NCBI RefSeq assembly: GCF_001294455.1
Contig: NZ_LIKT01000016.1
Span: 39,009-103,008, forward strand
Direction of reading: 5' to 3'
DNA: 64,000 nucleotides
DNA from: Phaeobacter sp. 11ANDIMAR09
Lineage (GTDB): Bacteria > Pseudomonadota > Alphaproteobacteria > Rhodobacterales > Rhodobacteraceae
Numbering within the stretch: the stretch's first letter is position 1; each line of letters starts with the position of its first letter. A program made the position numbers and the translations under genes. Below the pieces are notes generated by a model. The model ran no database searches. It was not told the DNA's origin and saw only the letters and a program-made list of their open reading frames with translations. Positions 54,483-62,509 of the stretch are shown here, piece after piece.

Positions 54483-56220
54483 CACGTTTTTCCTTTGGCG
54501 GAAACAGGGTGTCAAAATCAGACCGTTCAAAAACATCAAGGCAGGTTTTGCGCGAGGCATTCAAGATCCTGATGTCCCGCGCAGCGCAGAAGTCGCGTGC
54601 TTTGCGGTAGGACACTTCCAGTACTTCCAGGTTGGGTTGATGCCATTTCTCTCCAGCAGTTCGATACTCAGGATGAAAATGGTTCTGCTCTCCTTCGTAG
54701 TGGTAAATGTTTCCTTCCTTGATCTTCGGTAGGGTATAGGAGTGATCCACGCCGATAAGAATGATCTCGTTGCAGCCCATATGGATGGCCATCTGAATTT
54801 GGCTATAGGTAATTGTTGATCCCCAGCAAAGCCCCTGGCACAGATCATCGCTGAACCCAGGGAAATCTGGATCAGCCAAAGGCTCTTGAAATGATTTGGG
54901 GGGCAGCAGCCTGGGATAAATGGCCTTGCCATCGGTAAATCCAAAAGCCCGAACCGTATCCGGAAAAATCTTGATGCTGCCATCCAAATCCGCGATGGCT
55001 CTTTGGTTGTTTTGAATCACTAAACTGTCCTCGACAGAATAGTAGGTTGGACGCCACTTTGTTTGACCATAGGCTAGGTAGATCTTGTTGGAGGCAAAGG
55101 TTACCTCAGTCTTGAGCCGGTCCAAATCTGCAATCTCAAGGCTTGGACCATTCCCAATGACCACAGCGCGCTTTCCTTTATGGCGGTTTTTCAATAGAGA
55201 CAGCATCATTCGGTTTGAGTGGGCCTGTTGCCGCCGACACTCAAACAGATCTCGCTGCAATCTTGAAAGCCTGCCATTGGGAGAGCGAGGGTGCGGAACG
55301 CTGAGATGTTGCCGGATTCGTTTTGACAGGGGGGGGCGGAGAGAAGCAGGTGTTTCCTGTAGTGTCTCCGGGGTGACAGAGCGTCGGGTCCCGTCTTGTA
55401 CTAACCGGTAAAGATAGTCTCGCAAGTCCGCGCGCGGCAATCCCACCTCGTAAATACATCGCAAATCAAACAGCGCGGCTGGCCAGGAAGATGACATGCC
55501 CGGATGGTGAAAAAAGCGATCCCGCGGCATGAAGCGAGATAGCATCAGGGCGCGGAGGAAAAGGTCAGGAAGAGGATCGTGATCTGCCTCAAGAATGCAG
55601 AGATGGGTGCATTCTTGACTGGTGAGGCGCCCATAAGAAACTTCATAAGCAGCTCGGCGTGGAAAGCTCCCGCGGCTCCCTGCCAGCACATGCACGCCTT
55701 CTACAGAGACACGGTTGCGAAGCGGTCGGGGATTGAGCCGACCTGTGTCAAAGAAGAGCCGACTGTCCGCCCCTGCGTTTTGATCTGACTCGAGGTCAGT
55801 AAACCCTTGGTACAGGTTAGATACACGCGTGATGACTTCGGCCGAGGCGCCTTGGATCAAGAAAGCAACGCGTGTGTCCGGGATTCTTGCCTCTTGCAGC
55901 GTGCCAAATGTTAGCTGGTAGCGGGCATCCTTTGTGGTGTTCACAATGACGGGCAGAACAGCAGTATCTGAAGAGCTAAACTTCAGGTACTGCGGCGCGT
56001 GCTCTGTGTCACAGGCGCGTAATCTCGCCGATTCCTGGCCCGTTTCTAAAGCTTCAAAGCTGACTTCTACGCTGCCGCTGGTAACCCGGAGTTCAGCACT
56101 GAAACCAAACAGCCCAGTTGCGCGGCTCCATAGGCCAGGATCGAAAATGTTTTCGCTCCGCTGGCCAGCTTGGGGGTCAAACCTTTGAAACCGCGCGCCG
56201 AGGGGCGACATTTGACTCAC
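54463..56220 (-). CDS. DUF115 (MAF/MptE-like) protein with extra N-terminal domain
   Basis: A 585-residue protein. The C-terminal half has the DUF115 signature: KGKRAVVIGNGPSLEIADLDRL, TFASNKIYLAY, PTYYSVEDSL, and a QMAIHMGCNEIILIGVDHSY core. DUF115 proteins include flagellin-glycosylation Maf proteins and surface-sugar enzymes. The N-terminal half is not recognised; its first ~110 residues look beta-rich and carbohydrate-binding-like, followed by a segment (CTHLCILEADHDPLPDLFLRAL) that could be a second glycosyltransferase-like fold. The start is GTG with a GTGA overlap to the upstream dehydrogenase gene. Confidence 0.7.
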   Translation of the reverse strand: MSQMSPLGARFQRFDPQAGQRSENIFDPGLWSRATGLFGFSAELRVTSGSVEVSFEALETGQESARLRACDTEHAPQYLKFSSSDTAVLPVIVNTTKDARYQLTFGTLQEARIPDTRVAFLIQGASAEVITRVSNLYQGFTDLESDQNAGADSRLFFDTGRLNPRPLRNRVSVEGVHVLAGSRGSFPRRAAYEVSYGRLTSQECTHLCILEADHDPLPDLFLRALMLSRFMPRDRFFHHPGMSSSWPAALFDLRCIYEVGLPRADLRDYLYRLVQDGTRRSVTPETLQETPASLRPPLSKRIRQHLSVPHPRSPNGRLSRLQRDLFECRRQQAHSNRMMLSLLKNRHKGKRAVVIGNGPSLEIADLDRLKTEVTFASNKIYLAYGQTKWRPTYYSVEDSLVIQNNQRAIADLDGSIKIFPDTVRAFGFTDGKAIYPRLLPPKSFQEPLADPDFPGFSDDLCQGLCWGSTITYSQIQMAIHMGCNEIILIGVDHSYTLPKIKEGNIYHYEGEQNHFHPEYRTAGEKWHQPNLEVLEVSYRKARDFCAARDIRILNASRKTCLDVFERSDFDTLFPPKEKRDDTQHF

Positions 56221-57137
56221 TCCGCGAGATGTTTGAACAGGTTTTCAAGCGTGTTTTCATGGACAAACTCGATGGCCTCGATCGTGCTGTTGGCGTTGTG
56301 GCTTGAAACAGCCACATTCTCAAATGACAACAGAGGGTGGTCCATTGGCAACGGTTCATTTTCAAATACATCTAGTGCGGCAGCGGCGACCTTTCCAGAT
56401 GTGAGCCCGGCCACCAAAGCCTGCTCTTCAATCAGGCCACCCCGTGCGACATTGACCACGATAACCCCATCTCGGGCTTGTTCAAATGCAGCCGCATTGA
56501 GGAGGTGGTAGTTTTCGTCTGTCTGGTTACAGCACAGGCAGATCACATCGGCCTGGGAAAGCAAATCTTCAAAGGAGACCAATGCTGCGCCATCTGGTGC
56601 GATCTGCATGAAGGGGTCATGCGCGATGATTTCCATATTGAAACCCCGCGCGCGTTGACCAACGCCCTGGCCGATAGCGCCATAGCCGATCACACCCATG
56701 GTCTTGCCGCTCAACCCTGGATAGCGCCCCTTTGGCCATTCTCCCTGGCGTATCATGCGGTCGGTTCGTGCCAGTCGGCGCGTGGCTGTCAAGAGTAACC
56801 CCATGGCGTATTCGCTGACGGCATCGCGAAAAGCGCCCGGAGAATTGCAAACAGGTAAGCGGAGCGTCTTGGCAGCCTCAAGGTCGATTGAATCGACGCC
56901 AGTGCCCCATTTGGAAATCACCTTGAGGCGCGGCAGACAGGCCTTCAGCACCTGTTCGGTGATTTGGTCGTCCCCAGCCAGCCAGCCGTCAAAGTTTCCA
57001 GCCAAAGACAGGCATTGTGCCTCATCCATGAACTGGTTCACCTCTGGCCAAATCGGGTCCAACCCGTGATCCCGTAGGATCCCATCAAAGCGCTCCCGCT
57101 CGTTTATCATCATAATATTGGAGACTAGGACCTTCAT
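56217..57137 (-). CDS. D-2-hydroxyacid dehydrogenase (phosphoglycerate dehydrogenase-like)
   Basis: A 306-residue NAD-dependent D-2-hydroxyacid dehydrogenase: GVIGYGAIGQGVGQ (NAD fold), VNVARGGLI (catalytic Arg region), FENEPLP (Glu) and SSHNANS (His). ATG 57137 follows a good AGAGGAAG ribosome site. It lacks the C-terminal ACT domain of long SerA proteins. In this operon it likely acts on a 2-keto or 2-hydroxy acid for a surface glycan building block. Confidence 0.85.
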   Translation of the reverse strand: MKVLVSNIMMINERERFDGILRDHGLDPIWPEVNQFMDEAQCLSLAGNFDGWLAGDDQITEQVLKACLPRLKVISKWGTGVDSIDLEAAKTLRLPVCNSPGAFRDAVSEYAMGLLLTATRRLARTDRMIRQGEWPKGRYPGLSGKTMGVIGYGAIGQGVGQRARGFNMEIIAHDPFMQIAPDGAALVSFEDLLSQADVICLCCNQTDENYHLLNAAAFEQARDGVIVVNVARGGLIEEQALVAGLTSGKVAAAALDVFENEPLPMDHPLLSFENVAVSSHNANSTIEAIEFVHENTLENLFKHLAE

Positions 57138-57168
57138 GATCACTTCCTCTTCCCTGCTGTGCAGTGGC

Positions 57169-57837
57169 TTACTTTTTGTCCAGAATTTTGAGCAGGGCCT
57201 CGGCAATATCGAGATCCTGCTGCGTCTTGATGACATGTCCGGAAATCGCGTCTACGGGGTAAAAGGCGATTTTGCCATTGTAGGTGCCGATACGGCCTGC
57301 TTCAACGGCCTCGAGATAGGGCTTGGCCTGCCATCCGGTGATGGACCAGGTGACCCGCTGCGTGGGCTTTAGATCTTGCGAGTTGGTTTTCTCTGCAAAG
57401 GTGAAGTTCACAGGCTGATCCTGATAGGCCACTTCGATCTGGTCCTCGATGCAGGATAGCATCACCTCTGCATCCGAAGCCACAAAAGCCTCGGTGAAGG
57501 ATTTCACTTCTTCTGCTGTCAGCAGAGGCGCAATGGAATGCACCTGTACCAGCCTGTCACAGTCTACATTCTTCAGGAAATCATAAACAAATTGCTCAGA
57601 GGTGGCGACGGAATTGCCCAATTCTTCAGGACGCTGATAAAACTTCACGCCGTATTGCTCTGCAAATTGGCCAAATTCAGTGTTTTCGGAATTGATGTAG
57701 ATCTCGTCAAAAAGCCCGGAGGCTTTACACTTCTCAATAGCATGCGTGATCAAAGGCTGGCCTGCCAGCGGCGCGAGGTTTTTCTTTTTGAGGCGCTGAC
57801 TGCCCATGCGGGCAGGGATCATGGCAATGGTCTTCAT
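57169..57837 (-). CDS. CMP-sugar cytidylyltransferase (NeuA/CMP-Kdo type)
   Basis: A 222-residue nucleotidyltransferase with the CTP-binding motif IPARMGSQRLKKKN near the start and QVHSIAPLLTAEEV further on, matching acylneuraminate/Kdo-type cytidylyltransferases. It would activate an acidic sugar or polyol phosphate with CTP. ATG 57837 is the family start. No NeuB- or KdsA-like condensing enzyme is seen in the window, so the activated molecule is unknown. Confidence 0.83.
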   Translation of the reverse strand: MKTIAMIPARMGSQRLKKKNLAPLAGQPLITHAIEKCKASGLFDEIYINSENTEFGQFAEQYGVKFYQRPEELGNSVATSEQFVYDFLKNVDCDRLVQVHSIAPLLTAEEVKSFTEAFVASDAEVMLSCIEDQIEVAYQDQPVNFTFAEKTNSQDLKPTQRVTWSITGWQAKPYLEAVEAGRIGTYNGKIAFYPVDAISGHVIKTQQDLDIAEALLKILDKK

Positions 57838-57889
57838 GGGGGTGATCCTTTGTGTTGTGTGGCCGGATGTTTCTGTGTCAGTCAACAGC

Positions 57890-58672
57890 TTAAGGCTGTG
57901 ACAGCGCCAGAAGCGGAGCGTAGTTCTCAAATAGGGGAGCGGGGGCGCAGAGGCTGAACTGATCCGCGTTGATTTTTGGCCGACCCTGGGCAGGAAGATG
58001 ATAGGCTCCATAAGTGAGCCCGGCCTCACGGGCAATCAGTGCCCCGGCCATATCATCCCAACCTTTGGCTTCGCGGCTGGCGACAAGACTAAGATTTCCC
58101 GCAGCGGCATAGCACAGATGCAGCGCCTGGCTGCCAAAATTGCGAAGCTTGAAGTCCTGCAGCAGCTTGCCCAGCGTTTGCGGGCTTTGTTCGGTCAAAT
58201 CACGCAACAGGCCTGAGCTGGCCACAGCCAGTTTGGCGACACGAGGCCGAGGCACAAGCGGGGTTCCATCCAGAAATGCCCCGCCGCCAAGTACGGCAGA
58301 GTAGGTGCGTTTGTGCGGCACGTCATATACCGCAGCAAGAACGGGCGTACCGGATTCGACCAGAACTACGGCGATCGCATAGGATGGCAGCCCGGCGACG
58401 AAGTTCACCGTGCCATCGAGGGGGTCCACCAACCAAAAGGGGGCGGATCCAGTTGCTTCCGCAAAGCCTTCTTCACCAACAACCTGCGAGCCTGGTAACA
58501 GCCTAGGCAGGGCCTCTTCCAAGGCAGCCTGTGCCGCAAAATCTACGGAAGTCACCAGGTCGAGGCCGTCCTGCCCCTTTTCAACTGTCGAAAAGCGGCC
58601 AGTGAAGATTTGCTCTGCAACCTTTGGCAAGAGCGCACAAAGCTCCGCGTGCAATCCAGTTAGATCAGCCAC
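57890..58672 (-). CDS. Inositol monophosphatase family phosphatase
   Basis: A 260-residue Mg-dependent phosphatase: GEEGF (metal Glu), VDPLDGTVNFVAGLP (metal Asp pair) and KGWDDMAGALIAREAG (late Asp). The family dephosphorylates inositol, histidinol or sugar phosphates and PAP. The start is GTG, one base after the GmhA-like gene stop, so the two may act in sequence on a sugar phosphate. Confidence 0.87.
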   Translation of the reverse strand: MADLTGLHAELCALLPKVAEQIFTGRFSTVEKGQDGLDLVTSVDFAAQAALEEALPRLLPGSQVVGEEGFAEATGSAPFWLVDPLDGTVNFVAGLPSYAIAVVLVESGTPVLAAVYDVPHKRTYSAVLGGGAFLDGTPLVPRPRVAKLAVASSGLLRDLTEQSPQTLGKLLQDFKLRNFGSQALHLCYAAAGNLSLVASREAKGWDDMAGALIAREAGLTYGAYHLPAQGRPKINADQFSLCAPAPLFENYAPLLALSQP

Positions 58673-58673
58673 G

Positions 58674-59300
58674 CTAGAACTTCCGTTGACCTATCAAGCT
58701 CTGGTCCATGTGACTCATGCGGAGATACTGGGTGAGGATGTGAATGAAGGCCATGTGAATGTCTTCGACCACGCCGTAGTTCTGCGCATCTACATGGGCG
58801 TTCAAATCCGCCAGTCGGCGGGAACGGCCGCCGGAAAACCCTGTGAATGAAACGGAAGCCAGGCCCTTTTCACGCGCTACCTCTAGCGCGCGGACCACAT
58901 TCCCGGAATCGCCGGAAGAGCTTACGGTCCAAACCAGATCCCCGGGGCGGGCCATTGATTCTAGCTGATAGGCAAAGACCTCGTCATAGGAAATATCATT
59001 GGCCAGGGCAGAATTCATTTCGGTATGGGCCGCCAGAGACATCACCCTTGGTAAAAGGCCTGTGTCGGTGCGCACACATTTGAGGAAATCGCATAGTGAA
59101 TGATTGGCAATGCCTGCAGAGCCGCCATTGCCGCAGATATAGATGAAGTTGCCATTTTCGATGGTTTTTTTCACCAGCGCAGCAATTTTGTCGAGCGCGC
59201 TAAGATCGCAGGCTTGGGCCGCCTTTGCCAGGGTGGCAAAATAGTCCGAAGCAAAGTTGGCGCAGTTATCAAATGGGGCGGCGGGGAATAGATCGGGCAT
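58674..59300 (-). CDS. SIS-domain phosphosugar isomerase, GmhA-like
   Basis: A 208-residue SIS protein with ICGNGGSAGIANH, SSSGDSGNVVRAL and FTGFSGG, resembling sedoheptulose-7-phosphate isomerase GmhA. No GmhB or HldE homologue is in the window, so either the heptose pathway is completed elsewhere or the substrate is another ketose phosphate. Lies 11 bases after the methyltransferase-like gene. Confidence 0.83.
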   Translation of the reverse strand: MPDLFPAAPFDNCANFASDYFATLAKAAQACDLSALDKIAALVKKTIENGNFIYICGNGGSAGIANHSLCDFLKCVRTDTGLLPRVMSLAAHTEMNSALANDISYDEVFAYQLESMARPGDLVWTVSSSGDSGNVVRALEVAREKGLASVSFTGFSGGRSRRLADLNAHVDAQNYGVVEDIHMAFIHILTQYLRMSHMDQSLIGQRKF

Positions 59301-59311
59301 AATAAATCCAG

Positions 59312-60280
59312 TTATGTTTCGAGAAGAAAGCGCAGAACACCTGATTTTAGACTGCGTTGTAGCAGGATCTGCAAATCATGCAGGCGATTTTTATCAGCTT
59401 CACGGAAAAATCCCGACCAAAACGGAATGTCTGCGTTATCTGCACTTTTGAAGTAACGCTCCAAGATTACCGCATCGAACCGCCCGGGAGTGGAGGTTTC
59501 CAGGATTTCGTAGCCTGACTTTTCGGCTAAGGTTTTGAAACCGCAAATGGAAAAAATGGTGAGCCGATCTAGAGGGATAAAACTGGGCGAATCCGCTCCA
59601 AGGATCTCATATTCCAAGCCATCGGCGCAGGACGAAGTGACAAAAACGATCGTTCCCGCCGGGGAGTTTTCGCGGATGACCTGCAACAGCATGGCAGGGT
59701 CCGCGGTGCGGTCCATTTCTGCCGGAACCAAAACGGCCTTAGGATTGGTTTCGCGCAGCTTTGCTTTCAGGCTGGCGAATGTGCCATCATCGGGCGTAAG
59801 TGGCAGAAAATGCCAGCTGCGATTGCGGCTTTGCCGTTGGACCGTATCCTGCCAATCTGGCGCTTGTGTGCAGAAGCGCACATCCAGAACGCTGTCTAGA
59901 GAACGCTCCAGGCGGGCTTCTGTCAGACTGATCCAATTCAAGAGCGAGATGAACTCAAACTCACGGTCTTTGCCTGGCTCAGTGGCGTTGATCTGTTCCA
60001 GGCGGAGGTTATCTAAAACAACCTGGGGGGGCACATCGGCGGCATAGATGGAGTTGCAATTGGAGCACCGCTGAAAGTCCATAAATGTATGGCTAAAGCT
60101 GCGACTTTTGCCGCGCTCTTGACCGCAAGCAGGACAAGCGCTGCGAGTTTGCCAGTCGCTGTGATCCTTCAATAGAAGGTCCAGCAAGGCCTTATTGCGC
60201 TGGTGTCGGTATTGCCCGGATTTGTGACTTACCACAGCGGAAACATCTGGTAGTTGGTCGATAAAAACTGGAGTCTGCAT
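59312..60280 (-). CDS. Zinc-ribbon, methyltransferase-like protein with degenerate SAM motif
   Basis: A 322-residue protein with an N-terminal zinc ribbon (ACPACG and RCSNC, about residues 46-75), as in sugar C-methyltransferases, followed by a Rossmann-like region. The usual SAM-binding glycine loop is replaced (SVLDVRFCTQ where VLDxGxG is expected), so it may not bind SAM. The latter half (GTIVFVTSSCADGLEYEIL; FSICGFKTLAEKSGYEIL) keeps the look of a class I methyltransferase. ATG 60280 (MQTPVF) is preferred. Function unknown; it belongs to the capsule operon. Confidence 0.6.
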   Translation of the reverse strand: MQTPVFIDQLPDVSAVVSHKSGQYRHQRNKALLDLLLKDHSDWQTRSACPACGQERGKSRSFSHTFMDFQRCSNCNSIYAADVPPQVVLDNLRLEQINATEPGKDREFEFISLLNWISLTEARLERSLDSVLDVRFCTQAPDWQDTVQRQSRNRSWHFLPLTPDDGTFASLKAKLRETNPKAVLVPAEMDRTADPAMLLQVIRENSPAGTIVFVTSSCADGLEYEILGADSPSFIPLDRLTIFSICGFKTLAEKSGYEILETSTPGRFDAVILERYFKSADNADIPFWSGFFREADKNRLHDLQILLQRSLKSGVLRFLLET

Positions 60281-60290
60281 CTTCGTAATC

Positions 60291-61331
60291 CTAAATGGCC
60301 TTGATCTGGGCATCGGCCTTTAGTTGGGCATTCCATTCCGGGTCGGCCGCATAGATTGCCTCAACCAACAGCATGACATCCAGCGCTTGCTGTGATGTTC
60401 CACAGCGCAATGGTTTGCCATGTGCAATTGCATCGTAAAACTCTGCCACTTCCTTGTCCCAGGATTTATCCTCGGTAAAGCGAATTTCCTGGCTCTCGGG
60501 GTTGGGCGAAGGGTTGCCGTCACGGTCGGGACGGTTCAAGGCCATGGTCAGAACCTCGGCACCATAACTTCCTGACGCGGACAGAATTCCGTCAATCGAA
60601 ATGAGGCCATTGCGCAGGTAGAGTTCAAGCCGGAACGTATGCTGCCATTGCGTGGCGGAGGAATGCACCGACGCGACAACGCCATCTGCATTTTTCATAA
60701 GCGCAAAGGCATTGTCTTCCACGGGAACCTCGGTCCAGAACTTGCGTTGGACAAAGCTTTGCACACTGGTAAAGCGCCCCGCAAACATCTGAAAAAGATC
60801 TAGCATATGAATGCCCTGATCGATCAAAATGCCCCCACCGGACAGCGCCGGGTCGTTGCGCCAATTTTGCGCATAGTTTTCTCCACCGGCTTTGCCATAG
60901 ACACCTCGCATGAAGTAAAGATCGCCCATCGTGCCGACGTCGATGACCTTTTTTGCCTCTTCAATGGCGTCATGTACCCGGTGATTGAAGCCAAACTTCA
61001 ACACTTGACCAGCATGAGCGGATTCAGCGTTTTGCATTCTACGTACATCGCTGGAATTGCGTCCGGGGGGCTTCTCAGAAAACACATGTTTGCCACGAGC
61101 AAGAGCTTCGCAGACCACATCTGGAATCATCATATTTGGAACGCTACAAATGATAACATCCGGGTTGTAGTCATACACTGCGAGCGGATCGGTGGTCATT
61201 GGGATCGTCGCGTTTGGGTCAATGGCAGTATCGCAGGCGACGACCACTTCAAATCCACCGTGGCGCATCATCGCATCATGCCGAATGCGCCCCATTTTCC
61301 CATAGCCAATAATGGCTGCTTTTAGTGTCAT
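60291..61331 (-). CDS. Gfo/Idh/MocA family sugar oxidoreductase
   Basis: A 346-residue NAD(P)-dependent dehydrogenase: IIGYGKMGRIRHDAM (nucleotide fold), FSEKPPGRNSSD (EKP motif) and GGGILIDQGIHMLDLFQ (catalytic Asp/His region). It oxidises or reduces a sugar or nucleotide sugar. First gene of the nine-gene minus-strand operon, diverging from the hydratase gene at 61592; the 260-base gap between them holds the promoter and a long T-rich tract near 61475-61500. Confidence 0.87.
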   Translation of the reverse strand: MTLKAAIIGYGKMGRIRHDAMMRHGGFEVVVACDTAIDPNATIPMTTDPLAVYDYNPDVIICSVPNMMIPDVVCEALARGKHVFSEKPPGRNSSDVRRMQNAESAHAGQVLKFGFNHRVHDAIEEAKKVIDVGTMGDLYFMRGVYGKAGGENYAQNWRNDPALSGGGILIDQGIHMLDLFQMFAGRFTSVQSFVQRKFWTEVPVEDNAFALMKNADGVVASVHSSATQWQHTFRLELYLRNGLISIDGILSASGSYGAEVLTMALNRPDRDGNPSPNPESQEIRFTEDKSWDKEVAEFYDAIAHGKPLRCGTSQQALDVMLLVEAIYAADPEWNAQLKADAQIKAI

Positions 61332-61591
61332 TTTGAAGCTCTATTTGGTTGCTGTATGTAGAGTTGAAAGTGGAGGCCAAAAGATGAGGATCTATACCCA
61401 ATTCTCGCGGCACTTTATGGCTGGAGTTGGGGTAGTGCAAGCCGTATCCATGCTGCCTTCCGTTCGTTGGCCCGTCTTTTTTTTCTCTTTTTTGCTTCAG
61501 GTTATGGATCTTGTCCGTTTCCACTGCCGGCAAGCTGGTCTAGAGTGCGCAAATTCTTTTCGATGAAGTTTGCTATAAGGGGAGATTGGCC

Positions 61592-62317
61592 ATGGTAGAG
61601 CTACTTGGTGAACTTAAGGCTGCAAGGGAGCAGGGGCGTGAGGCGGAAATTTCCCTGACTGATCTTCCGAAATCTACGTCCGAGGCCTATGCGTGGCTTA
61701 CTCCCCAGGTATCCCATGCCGCCGCTTGGAAAATTGGGGGCGCCAATCCTTGGTCGCGCGCTGTTTTTAACAATTCCGAGGTGTTTTTTGGTCCGCTGAC
61801 GGCCTCCGAATTGTTGGTGGAGACGGCCGAGATCTCGCTAGCTGGGCTGTATGCTCCACTTGCCGAACCCGAGGTGATGTTGCGGCTTGGCGATCTTGAA
61901 GCTGTGACACCAGATCGTCTGTTTGATAGGGTTGGCCTCGGTTTTGAGGTTCCGGCCTCTGTACTTCCGGGGGTTGCAAAGGGGGAATTGACGGGCCAGA
62001 TCGCTGATAGGGCCGGGGCGGGCGCTCTGTGGATTGGCGCGGTTCAGCCTTTTGCGGAAGAGTGGTTTTTAACGGATTTTGAATCTGAGTTTCGCCACAA
62101 CTGTGGGGAGCCGATAGTTGGGGGAAGTCGAAACATCATCGGCGGTCCACTGGGTGCTGCACGTGAGTTTGTGCAGCTCGCAAAAACTCACGGCTACGTT
62201 CTGAGGCCAGGGCAGTGGATCGCCTCTGGGGGGCTAAGCCCGGCTGTTTCCGTATCTCCAGGTGACCGTTTGACGTTTGTTGCTTTGGGCAAGACTGTGC
62301 AGGTGGAACTGGTCTGA
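61592..62317 (+). CDS. FAH-superfamily hydratase/hydrolase (2-keto-4-pentenoate hydratase-like)
   Basis: A 241-residue protein with the E-x-E metal motif in LAEPEVMLRLG and a C-terminal ASGGLSPAVSVSPGDRLTFV typical of the 2-keto-4-pentenoate hydratase/fumarylacetoacetase superfamily. TTG 61586 is in frame, but ATG 61592 (MVELLGELKAA) is preferred because AGGGGAG lies 7 bases upstream. It stands alone on the plus strand, so no pathway can be assigned. Confidence 0.75.
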   Translation: MVELLGELKAAREQGREAEISLTDLPKSTSEAYAWLTPQVSHAAAWKIGGANPWSRAVFNNSEVFFGPLTASELLVETAEISLAGLYAPLAEPEVMLRLGDLEAVTPDRLFDRVGLGFEVPASVLPGVAKGELTGQIADRAGAGALWIGAVQPFAEEWFLTDFESEFRHNCGEPIVGGSRNIIGGPLGAAREFVQLAKTHGYVLRPGQWIASGGLSPAVSVSPGDRLTFVALGKTVQVELV

Positions 62318-62426
62318 CCTGAGTTGCATCTCCTTGGGCGTTCCAATTTTCTTATGGCGCAAACATCTCTTGGAGCGGGGGCGGAAGGCGTCTTAACCTT
62401 TTCTTAGGGTTTGCAACCGGACGGCG

Positions 62427-62455
62427 TTGAAAACAGTCTTTTCACACATTATAGT
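62427..62455 (+). promoter_or_regulatory. Sigma70-type promoter of the M10 protease gene
   Basis: TTGAAA (62427-62432) and TATAGT (62450-62455) are exactly 17 bases apart, about 55 bases before the protease ATG. A TTGAGG ribosome site follows at 62498-62503, six bases before the start codon. Confidence 0.7.
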
Positions 62456-62509
62456 GGCCCGTGCTTTAGGGATTTCTTCAACCGTTCTCCAAATTTTTTG
62501 AGGTTATTT

